A stretch of DNA of 64,000 bases from Diplolepis rosae (taxonomy: Eukaryota; Arthropoda; Insecta; Hymenoptera; Diplolepididae). Location of the stretch: assembly GCA_030998225.1 (NCBI GenBank), contig JAPYXD010000555.1, positions 7,874,001 to 7,938,000 of the forward strand, written 5' to 3'. The notes under the pieces were generated by a model. The model ran no database searches and was not told the DNA's origin. It saw only the letters and a program-made list of their open reading frames with translations. Shown here in pieces: positions 10,587-21,642 of this stretch (within the stretch, counting starts at the first letter, position 1; each line of letters begins with the position of its first letter). The position numbers and the translations under genes are program-made.

Positions 10587-12415
10587 TTGACCCATATTAT
10601 ATTGGAGATTTACCGAAAACCAAGGTTTGCTTGTATTAGTTCAGCCTGTATGTGTATTCCAAACATATGAATTACTATTGCAGCAATATTTTTGGTTAAC
10701 TGTCAAATATATTTTGTTGAATTACTTAAAAACAATCAGCTATATTCATATGGCTGAAAAATGGTGAGAATGGTTGCGTGCGCAGCGTAGTGTGTCTGCT
10801 GTTCGCAGTGGTTCTCTGAGTTTTCTCTGGCTAAAGGCTTCTTGTACCTACAGCTGATATTGCGTGCGCGAGGAATCACATGTACGGACTGTTAGCTAAA
10901 GTTGTGTAAGTGAGATTGCTATATGAAACTCAACAGTGTGTAGGAGCACTGCTTACAAAATACAAATCGAAGCTTGCTCGGTTTTTATGTTTCTTTCGAC
11001 TCTGCTGGATTCCGTACAAAAGAGGCGCGAAAGAGTTGCCGAATTCGAAATGACGGAAGATATAATTTGAAAACTTAACCCTAAAATCAAAATTTTATAA
11101 TGTGTAAAATCTTTTACATGATAGTTTTAATAAACAAGTGTTAATTAAGGGGTTCAATATTTAAGCAATTTAATAATTTATATTCTAATTCACATACGAA
11201 ATTACAATTACTAAACAATTTTTTTGTATGAACTTGATTCGACAAACCTTTACTATGGAGTAAAATACTTTAAATACCATATTTTGAAATACATAACATC
11301 TTTTACGTGACAGTTTCAATATATAAGTGTAAACAAAAGGTTTCTTTTCTTTTTTGATGAATAAATTATATTTACATTTTCATACGAAATTACTCATTGT
11401 GATTCTTTGTTATTAAGTAAACGTGACCAATATTATAAAAATAAAATACTTTAAAAAAAAGTTTTAGAATACTTAAAAATTTGTATATGACAATTTTAAT
11501 GTATAAATGTAAATGAAAGGTTTGATTATTGAAAAAAGCCAATTAATTATATCTGAATTCGCATGCGAAACTACAAATTGAGATTTCTTTGGTATGAAGA
11601 TAATTCGACAAACTTTTATAGTAAACTAAAATACTTTAAATAATTTTTTTGGAATACGTAAGATATTTTAAAAGATAATTCTTGTATATGCACTGCCATC
11701 AGAAATTACAGGTTCACTTGTACTTTTATCTACTATTAAAGCATCTTCATTTTTATAATAACACGTGATGTAAAAGATTTTAACTATTCCACAAATTTTT
11801 AATGATATTTTATTCCAAATAAATATTTTCCACTTCATATCAGAGAAATCTCAACATGTAATTTAGTATTCAAATTTAAATATAATATATTTGATATTTA
11901 AAGAATCAAACTATTTATTCACACTTCGATAGTCTCTAAATCATTTATATCCAAATACAATAAAATTTATTTTTGAATAATCAAATATTTTATTTACATT
12001 TATTTGATGAAATTTTCATGTAAAAGGTTTTAAGTATTCTAAAATCTTTTTTGAGTTACTTTATTCTAAAGGAAATTTTTTGAAATTTATTTCTTACTAG
12101 ACAAATTTCAAAGTTAAATTTCTTATGCTAAATTAAACATGTTTTTCAATTTTTTAAATAATCAAATCTCTTATTCACACTTGTATACTAGAATTTTCTA
12201 AAAATAATTTTAGTTAATTAAAAAATTTTGTTCCCAAATATTTGATTATTAAATTTGTAAAATTCATTTTATATTATAAAACTCTTCAGATGCAATTTCA
12301 TATGAACTTTCAGCAGATATTGCGTGCGCGAGGATTCACACATACGCACTGACATTTAAAGTTGTGTAAGTTTGATCGCTATATGAAATCAAAGCGTGTA
12401 TTAAAGAACAGTAAA

Positions 12416-13964
12416 AGAAACTACTAATTAAACTATGAAATATTATGCATAGGATAACAGCATTCAGATTTTTTAAACTGGGAATTAGTCACGTTTTCCA
12501 AGGGCTTCCTAGTCTCGGTCGAACCTCCTTAAATTGAGAGAATAATGCTATTTTGGTGAAAAAGCGATTTTATGAAAAAAGATTTGAAACAAAATTTAAG
12601 CACAGAAGATAGTGTACCTTTCCAGTAGTAATTATATCATATTTTTTAAATTAATTTTTTCATTACTTTAAGAAAGTAAAACACTTATTTGGTTACCAAT
12701 TGGATGTGGTAAAATTTTGGAGAATATTTTTCCCTAAAAAAAAAGTTCTCATTCGTCAAATCCCCACCATAATCAAACAAATTGTATTTGCCTACATAGA
12801 AAACATTTTACGTCATAAGTAAAAGTTCTATTGAAATAGTATATTACATAACAAGGGCAGAAAGTTGAGATTCCTGCACTGCGCGCCATAATGCCCGAGG
12901 CGAAGCCGAGGGCATCATGGCACGCAGTTCAGGGCTCTCAAATTTCTGCCCATGTAGTGTATACCATTTTTCTTGCTACCCGTTCGAAAGTACGAAAATA
13001 ATTGCATGTGTCCATTGGAATATATTGAAGCCTGCCCCGACATATGCGGCACGAGCGGAGCGAGTGCTGCTGGTCGGGGGGGGCAGGCATCAAATACATC
13101 TATAAATTAAGGTTTAGATTTCTATTTCCTTGTTTCCATCTTTGGTAATTATCATAGACTAGCATGCATCTGTCAACGAACTTTTTGGGTAAGGTGTCAG
13201 TTTCTACTATTAATTGAGCTTCAGTTTCAAAGTTTTTATTCATTTCTTCTTCATCTGTCGATTCATCAGATGATATGTCATTAATTTTTTTATTTTTATT
13301 TTTGTTACACTTCAGTCATTACTATTACATTCTAAATAATATCCACTCATTGCCACTAATAAACATTAGCAGAGAGCGGACAAATTTTGACGTTTGAGGT
13401 TATCGACGTTTTTACTCCCGCTATTATAGAGGGCGCGCATATAGCTTGACCAATGCATGAAAGTTAGACTTTCTGCCGTGAATTTGGTGCCGAAACCACG
13501 TACTTTCGACTAGGGTAGTAAGAAAAATATTTTCTTAATATCGCTTCAAATTAACTTCCTTGACTTGTTTATCTTTTTTCACTAAGAAAAATTTTGCTCC
13601 TAATTTTGTAATTGAAATTTTTATGATTGTTCAAACATTTTTTAAATCTTTTTAAGTATTTAAAATTTGTGATTGAAGCTTTAATTCATGAAGCTAAACA
13701 TTTTTTTATATCTCGTCTTGTAACCATAAATATTTATTGATATTAATTTTTACTGAAACATTTTTTTGAGTGTTTAAAACATCTCAAAATATATATAAAA
13801 TCTTTCATATATTTATTTCAGGTGAATGCTTTTAAAAATATTAAAATAAGAAGGGTAATTTTTTAAATAATATATTTTGAATTTGGCGTCTCTTTTGCGC
13901 CCTTTTTGTATGGAATCGAGAAAAACATAAAATCTGAGCATGCTGTCAATTTTTAAGAAGTTCT
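12416..13964. other. Spacer of the giant palindrome, with two GC-rich hairpins
   Basis: No gene is supported. The hairpin at 12856-12951 has about 40-bp arms around ATGCCC-GAGGCGAAGCC-GAGGGCAT. The second, at 13028-13092, has GCCTGCCCCGAC and its inverse around GGCACGAGCGGAGCGAGTGC. The rest is AT-rich unique-looking DNA. Confidence 0.55.
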
Positions 13965-14748
13965 TTAATACACGCTTTGATTTCATATAGCGATCAAACT
14001 TACACAACTTTAAATGTCAGTGCGTTTGTGTGAATCATCGCGCACGCAATATCTGCTGAAAGTTCATATGAAATTGTATCTGAAGAGTTTTATAATATAA
14101 AATAAATTTTACAAATTTAATAATCAAATATTTGGGAACAAAAGTTCTTAATTAACTAAAATTATTTTTAGAACATTCTAGTATACAAGTGTGAATAAGA
14201 GATTTGATTATTTAAAAAATTGAAAAACATGTTTAATTTAGCATAAGAAATTTAACTTTGAAATTTGTCTAGTAAGAAATAAATTTCAAAAAATTTCCTT
14301 TAGAATAAAGTACCTCAAAAAAGTTTTTAGAATACTTAAAACCTTTTACATGAAAATTTCATCAAATGAATGTAAATAAAATATTTGATTATTCAAAACT
14401 AAATTATATTGTATTTGGATATAAATGATTTAGAGACTATCGAAGTGTGAATAAATAGTTTGATTCTTTAAATATCAAATATATTATATTTAAATTTGAA
14501 TACTAAATTACATGTTGAGATTTCTCTGATATGAAGTGGAAAATATTTATTTGGAATAAAATATCATTAAAAATTCGTGGAATAGTTAAAATCTTTTACA
14601 TCACGTGTTATTATAAAAATGAAGATGCTTTAACAGTAGATAAAAGTACAAGTGAACCTGTAATTTCTGATGGCAGTGCATATACTAAAATTATCTTTTA
14701 AAAGATCTTACGTATTCCAAAAAAATTATTTAAAGTATTTTAGTTTAC

Positions 14749-15179
14749 AAATTAATTAGTTGAGTTTGAAATTTTTGTCATTCCCAGCGCAGTCGAAAGC
14801 GTCATTTTTTCCACAGAAAGATTTTAAAAATTCTTTAAATATTGAATTTATTTGCATTATTTGCGATATAAGAGTTTGAGATTGTCTACGAGGACACCTG
14901 TCGACAACGTATCCTATCTGATACGCGACTAGTGATCCTCCGATAATGTAGGCAGTGACAAAAATTTCAAACTCAACTAATTAATTTGAAATCATTTACA
15001 GCCGCAAGGCTGAGCCACTAGGCGATATAAGGAGATCTTCCTGTGGAGAAAGAGATGTCGGACGCCTGTGTAGCTCAGTGGTTAGAGCAGTCGACCGGCA
15101 ATCGAAAGACCTGGGCTCGAATCCCAGCGCAGTCGAAAGCGTCATTTTTTCCACAGAAAGATTTTAAAAATTCTTTAAA
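14749..15179 (+). mobile_element. 431-bp SINE-type insertion with 13-bp target duplication
   Basis: TATTTTAGTTTAC is present at 14736-14748 and 15180-15192, and the opposite palindrome arm (around 11625) has the site once. Inside, a tail module with CCAGCGCAGTCGAAAGCGTC occurs twice (about 14790 and 15124), the second time directly after a tRNA-like head. A 31-bp inverted repeat (14752-14782 against 14956-14987) is also present. It looks like a composite or dimeric tRNA-SINE. Confidence 0.75.
15064..15135 (+). repeat. tRNA-like SINE head with A and B boxes
   Basis: A box TAGCTCAGTGGT and B box GGGCTCGAATCC are at normal spacing. TCGA-CCGGCAA-TCGA can form an anticodon stem-loop, though C replaces the expected U33. 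The acceptor stem does not pair well, so this is a tRNA-derived pol III promoter head, not a functional tRNA gene. Confidence 0.65.
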
Positions 15180-16187
15180 TATTTTAGTTTACTATAAAAG
15201 TTTGTCGAATTATCTTCATACCAAAGAAATCTCAATTTGTAGTTTCGCATGCGAATTCAGATATAATTAATTGGCTTTTTTCAATAATCAAACCTTTCAT
15301 TTACATTTATACATTAAAATTGTCATATACAAATTTTTAAAAATTCTAAAACTTTTTTTAAAGTATTTTATTTTTATAATATTGGTCACTTTTACTTAAT
15401 AACAAAGAATCACAATGAGTAATTTCGTATGAAAATGTAAATATAATTTATTCATCAAAAAAGAAAAGAAACCTTTTGTTTACACTTATATATTGAAATT
15501 GTCACGTAAAAGATGTTATGTATTTCAAAATATGGTATTTAAAGTATTTTACTCCATAGTAAAGGTTTGTCGAATCAAGTTCATACAAAAAAATTGTTTA
15601 GTAATTGTAATTTCGTATGTGAATTAGAATATAAATTATTAAATTGCTTAAATATTGAACCCCTTAATTAACACTTGTTTATTAAAACTATCATGTAAAA
15701 GATTTTACACATTATAAAATTTTGATTTTAGGGTTAAGTTTTCAAATTATATCTTCCGTCATTTCGAATTCGGAAACTCTTTCGCGCCTCTTTTGCACGG
15801 AATCCAGCAGAGTCGAAAGAAACATAAAAACCGAGCAAGCTGTCGATTTGTATTTTGTAAGCAGTGCTCCTACACACTGTTGAGTTTCATATAGCAATCT
15901 AACTTACACAACTTTAGCTAACAGTGCGTACATGTGATTCCTAGCGCACGCAATATCAGCTGTAGGTACAAGGAGCCTTTAGCCAGAGAAAACTCAGAGA
16001 ACCACTGCGAACAGCAGACACACTACGCTGCGCACGCAACCATTCTCACCTACGTACTGCTGTTGGCGTTCTGTGCGTAACGTTCGCGTGTCAAATCTGG
16101 ACACACTGCAAGCATTTCTTTCAGTGTAGCTCCGGACTTGCAGGTAAAATAGTAGCCAAGAACAGGACTTTCAGCCTTGACAATTTC

Positions 16188-16760
16188 TTAGTTTTCGGCA
16201 TCCTCAGAACCAATGTAGACTATCCATAGCTGATGTTTCGTAGTGTTACGGAACCGTGAAAAAATGCGGACTCTTATGATACCGATATTGTCCCTATATG
16301 TATCCAATTGAAATAATTCCCCTTCTTCATCTTCTCTTTGTAGTTTATCTTGGATATAAGATGGGGCTATTTGGATCCACTGACCATTTCTTCCATGCAC
16401 TTCGTCTGCCTCTACTCGAGCTTGTAATATGTTTACTTCTCACGCTTTTTCTAGCATTGTTCGAGCCCTATCTACATTCGCATCTTGCATAATAATAGAT
16501 TCATGGTAACGGTTTATCAATACCCCAGCTATTCGGTAGAAATGTCCAAGATTTGGAACATGCGGCATAACAAAGGTTTCACTGAAGAATTTGAAAATTT
16601 ACTCCAGATATCCGTTCCTAGCTTCCACTATCCATCGTGTTTTTGTCACCAATCGTGATGCATTTGCTTCTTCAGTGCTGAATTGCCGCTGACCTGGTCG
16701 AAGTAGCGATGGCATTTTAACTGATATGCCGCGATCCTGGAGCATTGGTAATTTTGTAAT
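16188..16760 (-). pseudogene. DDE_Tnp_4-type transposase C-terminal remnant
   Basis: Minus-strand frames read VKMPSLLRPGQRQFSTEEAN, then SRLVTKTRWIVEARNGYLE, then a piece with PHVPNLGHFYRIAGVLINRY and a piece ending KHQLWIVYIG. STEEAN-SRLVTK-RW-VE-NG is typical of the DDE_Tnp_4 (Harbinger-related) superfamily near its last catalytic residue. In-frame stops break it and no N-terminal part is visible. It lies just outside the giant palindrome but inside the 11-kb composite element. Confidence 0.65.
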
Positions 16761-17039
16761 TTGTTCCAACTTGTACCAATAAGTTGCAAGAGTATTTTTA
16801 CATGGGGATTTCAAATATTCATTGACACAAACTTGCACCAACCTGTGCAAACCTGCTCTAACTTGTTTCAGTCTGTACCAATAAGTTGTATGAATTATAT
16901 TTTTACACGGGAAGTTTAAATATTCATAAACACAAACTTGCACTAACCTGTACAAATCTGCTCTAACTTTCGTAAAGCGAAGATGTAAGTATAGTTAACT
17001 TACTCCTTAATAATAAAAATAATAATAATAACTTACCTA

Positions 17040-17556
17040 GAACTATTAATCAATTTTTCTAAATCATTTCAGTCGATTATGTCGATCATTAGAAGACTGT
17101 GTATCACTCTACGTGATAACAGAACTCTACCATATCGACCTTACCAACCTACAATTTAGAAATAATTTTAACGTCTCGTAAGACTAGATGGAAATTTTTC
17201 AATGTAATTTTTGAAGAAATTTTCTGTGAAAAAAGGGACGCTTCCACTCCGCTGGGTATCGAGCCCAGGTCCTTTCGATTGCCGGTCGAATGCTCTGTCA
17301 TCTGAGCTACGGAGGTTCCACAACTTTTCTCACGGAAACTTGTTAACGCCAATTAGGCAACAGATGTATCATGAACTATTAATCAATTTTTCTAAATCAT
17401 TTCAGTCGATTATGTCGATCATTAGAAGAGTGTGTATCACTCTACGTGATAACAGAACTCTACCATATCGACCTTACCAACCTACAATTTAGAAATAATT
17501 TTAACGTCTCGTAAGACTAGATGGAAATTTTTCAATGTAATTTTTGAAGAAATTTT
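17040..17556. repeat. 184-bp direct repeats flanking a tRNA-SINE fragment
   Basis: 17040-17223 is repeated almost exactly at 17373-17556, offset 333 bp. The 149 bp between them hold a minus-strand tRNA-like SINE. The repeats are far longer than a target duplication, so a tandem duplication including or flanking the SINE is more likely. Confidence 0.7.
17243..17318 (-). repeat. tRNA-like SINE head, minus strand
   Basis: On the minus strand: GTAGCTCAGATGACAGAGCA (A box region), TTCGACCGGCAATCGAA (stem-loop) and CTGGGCTCGATACCCAGC (T arm, B box GGGCTCGATACC). It belongs to the same family as 15064-15135. It is not counted as a tRNA gene because the acceptor stem is poor and SINE-type flanks follow. 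Confidence 0.6.
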
Positions 17557-17739
17557 ATATCTATAACTTAGGGATGATTAGACTACCCTGACAATAAATC
17601 CTTATGCAAATCCTGCTAAAAGACGCATCCTGTGTATGTTTTAAAGTTATTTTGTCAACCTGATTCCTTATACAAAAAATATTTGAACATTTATCCCGTA
17701 GGAAACGTTAATTTATCCGTTTCTCTAATTAAGGGATGA

Positions 17740-19170
17740 TTAAAAAAATAAATAAAAATAAAATTCAAATTACATCCTTCTCGTCTACACCTTTTCTACT
17801 TATTTTAATATGATTTTCTATATTTTAAAGTCGTTACATACCGTAGTAGTTTGTTAAAAATCTCTATTGATTTTAGTTACTTAAAAATTATGATTTCCAT
17901 ACTTGGATATTTAAGGTACGAAAACACCCCCAAAAACAAGCTGTATACCAAAAGAATCGTTAATCTTTCTAATTCGTGAGTACGAATCTTTTGTTTTGGT
18001 AAGTCTGATCGTCAAAATATATAGCCAAAAATAGAGGTTTTAAAAAAAAGATATTTTACTAAAATAAGAATTTTTCCTTTAAAATACATGTAAAAATTGG
18101 AACTTTGGTAATTGAGTATCTGAAAACTGTCCATTTTTCTTACTTTTTTGAATTTATTGAATTTTTAAAATATTTAAAAATATTTATACTTGGATGAGTT
18201 CCACATGTACTGAGTAGTTGAGACTTTTTGTGTGAACTGTTCGCATGAATTGAAAAAATTATCAGCAAAATTCTGGCGTATTTTGGAATTGTGCTGTTTA
18301 TATTGAATTTTAAAAATATTTAGGGGTGACTGGGGTGACTTCTACATGTGCTGAGGTTTTGAAACATTTTTTTGCCCCTTTGGCATCAACTGAAAACATT
18401 TCCAGAGGAATCCTGGTGTACTTTGAAATTAGGGTGATTGTATTGAATTTTCAAAATATTTCTGGGTTGCTGGGGTGAGTTCTACATTCGCTGAAGGGTT
18501 GAGACTTTATGTGTGCCCCTTTGGCATCAATTGAAATCATTATCAGCAAAAACTGGGCGGATTTTTCAATCAGGTTGGTTTTGTTGAATTTTAAAAATAT
18601 TTAGGGATAGTGAGGTTCAGATTCGATGAGGGGTTGAAAGATCTTTAAGAAGTTTTTAGGGTTGTACCCGACTATTTTCTGTCATAAAATAGCAGCTTTC
18701 ATGCATTTAAAAATAAAATTATTTTTCGTTATTGATTAATGTTAAGGACTTCAGACTCATTGTTTAAGGGGTGGTGAAACATCCCCTAAAATTAGGTGAA
18801 AACATATTCTCGCTGTGTACGCTTCCTCTACTTATTGGAAAGTCGTTTCATACCGTAGCAGTTGAATAAAAATCTCTATTGATTTTAGTTACTAAGAAAT
18901 GATGATTTACATATGTTACTTGGATGTTTAGGGTACGAAAACGCCCCCAAAAACATGGTGTATACCCAAAGAATCGTTAATCTTTCTAGTTCGTGGGTAT
19001 GAATCTTTTGATTCGGTACGCCTGATCGTCAAAATATAAAAGTTTTAGTCAAATCTATCATAGAGTTTTTGAGGAAAAAAAAAATGTTGCTAAAATAAGC
19101 ATTTTTCCATTATAATACATGTAAAAATCGAAAGTTTGACAAGTGTTTGTCTAAAAACTGTCCATCTTTC
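17740..19170. repeat. Tandem and segmental repeats in the right arm of the composite element
   Basis: A repeat with a period near 141 bp, beginning TTGAATTTTAAAAATATTTA, starts at about 18159, 18303, 18442 and 18584. It sits inside a larger duplication: 17870-18010 resembles 18860-19020. No gene is present. Confidence 0.6.
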
Positions 19171-19279
19171 TGACATTTTTCTTTTGAATTTTTAGTTTGC
19201 AGGTTCGAAAATACAAGAAAAAAATTTGTTTACAATTTTTTATCATAAGGCCATTTTCTGTACATTTCGTGCGGGGTCC

Positions 19280-19372
19280 TTTTCAGTCAATATGCGACGT
19301 ACAGCACTTTTTGAAATGCCTACTATGCCTACTAGCTACTAGCTCGCGCACTTTTAATCGACGGTTATTATA
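19280..19372 (-). pseudogene. mariner remnant, N-terminal part split from 7799-8276
   Basis: It matches the DNA-binding region of the unit 2 mariner at 36093-36180 (CAGTCAATATGCGA-GTACAGCA), with deletions. It shows that the 11-kb composite element inserted inside the mariner. Confidence 0.6.
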
Positions 19373-20834
19373 TGAGTGAATCAGTGATAATAAAATGACC
19401 ACGAAGAAATTATTTAATTTGGCTAAACTGTCTTAAGGGCATGTGATACTTAGCAAATTAGAAATTTTTTAATTGATTTTGCGTTTCTACATGTTTTATC
19501 CAAAATTTATAAAATTTAGTTTTCAAAATTTGAGAAATGGTAGAGGAGATAAAAGCGGACATAGACTACTTTTGGTTTGAAAAATTGAAAATCTCGTATT
19601 TAATCACGGAAAAAGTATTAAATCCAATATTTATCACATTTTTTTCATGAAAGTAATAATTATGATTGCTTGCTCAAATGAAGAATTTCGTCTAATTTCA
19701 ATAATTAATATTGTATGCGAAACTGATGGTCGAATTAGAAATATAATTTGGGGAGGCGAATAATGAATATTGCTATAGCAACCAATAATATGGTTGATAA
19801 ATTAAAAGGAGTGTACCTTGTATTGGCCTTCAATATTAAAAGAATGGTATGTTGTTAGAAAATTTGGCTTCAGGATCCATAAAATGATTAAGATATTATA
19901 AATAATTCTTTAGAAATTGTATAACAAATAACATTAATGCTCTACATTAAGCTCCTTCCATTTAACTTGTAATTGAAGAATTTATTTATAGACACCGATA
20001 TAGATAAGACATTTAAAATGTAAATATTTTAACATAGTTTCAAAATAGTTTTAGTTAAAATAGTTCAAACAAAGCCCTAACAGCCTCAACCAATTCAGCT
20101 TTGCACCAAAGAACTTATTGTGGATACAGTAATGGATAAGCCCTTGAAAAATATAAATAATTCTTTAGAAAGAGTTTAAAAATGGGTTGTTCGGTCAAAA
20201 TAGTTCAAAATAGCATCAATGCTCAGCATTAAGCTCTTTCCATTCAACTTGTCACCTAAGAATTTAATTGTAGACACCGGTATGGACAAGACATGCAAAA
20301 TGTGAATATTTTTTATACATAGTTTATAAATAGTTTTAAAATAGTTTCAGAAAAAATAGTCAAAAGATAGCCTTAATGGTCTAGACCAAGCTATTCACAT
20401 TCAGCTTCGCACCAAGAATATATCCAAACTTTCCTTTTTCAACAACATTACATTCATATTTCATATTTATTCAGTTATAATAGGATGGTCAAAATGCACA
20501 TCCCATATTGCTGTATCTATGCCAGCAATAAAGTAAGGTTAAATTAATCATAAACATGGTTTTAACGGCCGTTTCTTTTCTATCAGTGCCAATATAAAAT
20601 AAAGACATACACGGGAAAAAAAGGGCAGCTGTGACAGGGATGTTGATCCTTGTTACAACTAAACATTTAGCTGGAAACAAACAAGTGAATGTAAGAAAAT
20701 CTTTGAATTGGCTAAAGTAAATATCTTTGACTAATTTAGCGTGACGTCAAATTACAGTTTGAGGTTAATTTAGACTTTTAAACACTTTAAAAGTATTGTA
20801 TGCGTTGATGTCAACATTAAATGTAATACTGCAG
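19373..20834. other. Intergenic DNA upstream of gene B1, with a degenerate tandem repeat
   Basis: No gene is seen. 19373-19560 is shared with unit 2 (36840-37000). At about 19910-20440 a degenerate repeat with a period of about 135 bp occurs three to four times, marked by AAGAATTTA-T-TAGACACCG and GGATA-AGTAATGGATAAG variants. Confidence 0.5.
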
Positions 20835-21291
20835 TATTGTAAAATACGACATCGTAAACGACATCGCAATTTGGGATAGTATGTGATGTTGTTTACGATG
20901 TCATATACGACGTCATATACGATTTGATAATTTTTTAAATAAATATTTATTAAAAAATGTAATTAACTCTATAATTGAATGTTAAAATTTGTCAAAGAAG
21001 ACGTTTCTCAAACGTTTTTATAACGACCTATACAGCTGCACGGCCATCCAGCAGTTTGAATTCTTTCACAGGTAAATAGTGAAATATAAAAGATAGTAAA
21101 GATACAAAGTAAAGGTACAAACATTTCCTATATAGAAAATTTCTTCTTTGCCAAATTTTAACACTCAATTACAGAGTTAATTATATTATTTAATAAATAT
21201 TTATTTAAAAAATTATCAAATCATATATGACGTCGTATACGACGTCATTTACGACGTAATGACGTCGTATACGATGTCGTATTTTACAATA
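20835..21291. mobile_element. 457-bp MITE with subterminal GACGTCGTATACG repeats
   Basis: The ends are TATTGTAAAATACGACATCG and its inverse CGATGTCGTATTTTACAATA. Several copies of ACGACGTCAT/GACGTCGTAT lie inside both ends, and the inner arms (ATAAATATTTATT...) are also inverse. It is absent from unit 2. Clustered subterminal motifs are typical transposase binding sites, but the superfamily is unassigned. Confidence 0.7.
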
Positions 21292-21469
21292 GGTTGCAAT
21301 TAGAAACAGTTCGTGCAAAAATAAATGTTAGTTCAAATAATGAGAAATAGTATAGATAAGCAACAAATCTGGCTTCTCAATTTAATTTAGTTCTTGATTC
21401 GTTCGGTCGCTTAGTCAAATTTTTTTCTTTGTAAGAGACATAATTTCAAAAGATAACGCATACACTAAT

Positions 21470-21510
21470 TATATAGATTATCCAATTTGTCCTTGGAAAT
21501 TGTTCACTCT
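21470..21510 (+). promoter_or_regulatory. Possible core promoter of gene B1
   Basis: TATATAG at 21470-21476 is followed 28 bp later by TTCACTC (21503-21509), which resembles an arthropod initiator. The surrounding 140 bp is conserved upstream of B2, but there the TATA-like element is CATATGG, so support is weak. Confidence 0.3.
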
Positions 21511-21584
21511 TGACATAGTGTGATACATAAAAAAATTGTATTCTTCGAGAATTTCAGTTGAAGATAAAAAATTCATTTTCAAAA

Positions 21585-21642
21585 ATGAAATTAACTATTA
21601 TTTCTTTGTACTTCGTTTATATAATTGTAGCTGACATTTCTG
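21585..21642 (+). CDS. Gene B1 exon 1 (signal peptide)
   Basis: The ATG at 21585 starts 19 codons plus one base, ending TCTG|GTAACT. The product is a hydrophobic leader. The start is supported by the same arrangement in B2 (37762-37819). Confidence 0.8.

Larger units (their letters stand above)
10763..16050. repeat. 5.3-kb long inverted repeat (giant palindrome)
   Basis: Left arm 10763-12415 and right arm 13965-16050 are inverse copies, with ends GGTGAGAATGGTTGCGTGCG and its inverse. The right arm is longer because of a 431-bp SINE insertion (14749-15179). Motifs GATATTGCGTGCGCGAGGA and GTTGTGTAAGT occur twice per arm, so each arm is itself partly duplicated. The arms are AT-rich and non-coding. 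The 1.5-kb spacer (12416-13964) holds two GC-rich hairpins. Confidence 0.8.
8277..19279. mobile_element. 11.0-kb composite element with long terminal inverted repeats
   Basis: It splits the unit 1 mariner remnant; the same mariner in unit 2 (around 36092) is continuous across the site. The ends are GGACCCCGCATCAAATGTAC and its near inverse GTACATTTCGTGCGGGGTCC. Inverted homology between 8277-8915 plus 9541-9640 and 17568-19279 extends over hundreds of bases. Inside are a 620-bp MITE, a palindromic element, a 5.3-kb palindrome, and transposase remnants at 9760-10000 and 16188-16760. No target duplication is evident. Whether one element mobilised all of this or it grew by nested insertion cannot be decided here. 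Confidence 0.7.

Noticed and set aside
12917..13105. 62-residue ORF in the palindrome spacer
   Set aside because: It spans two GC-rich hairpins and has no similarity to a known family that I can see.
15064..15135. tRNA gene (GGC anticodon loop)
   Set aside because: Acceptor stem does not pair, U33 is missing and the tail is a repeated SINE module; treated as tRNA-derived SINE.
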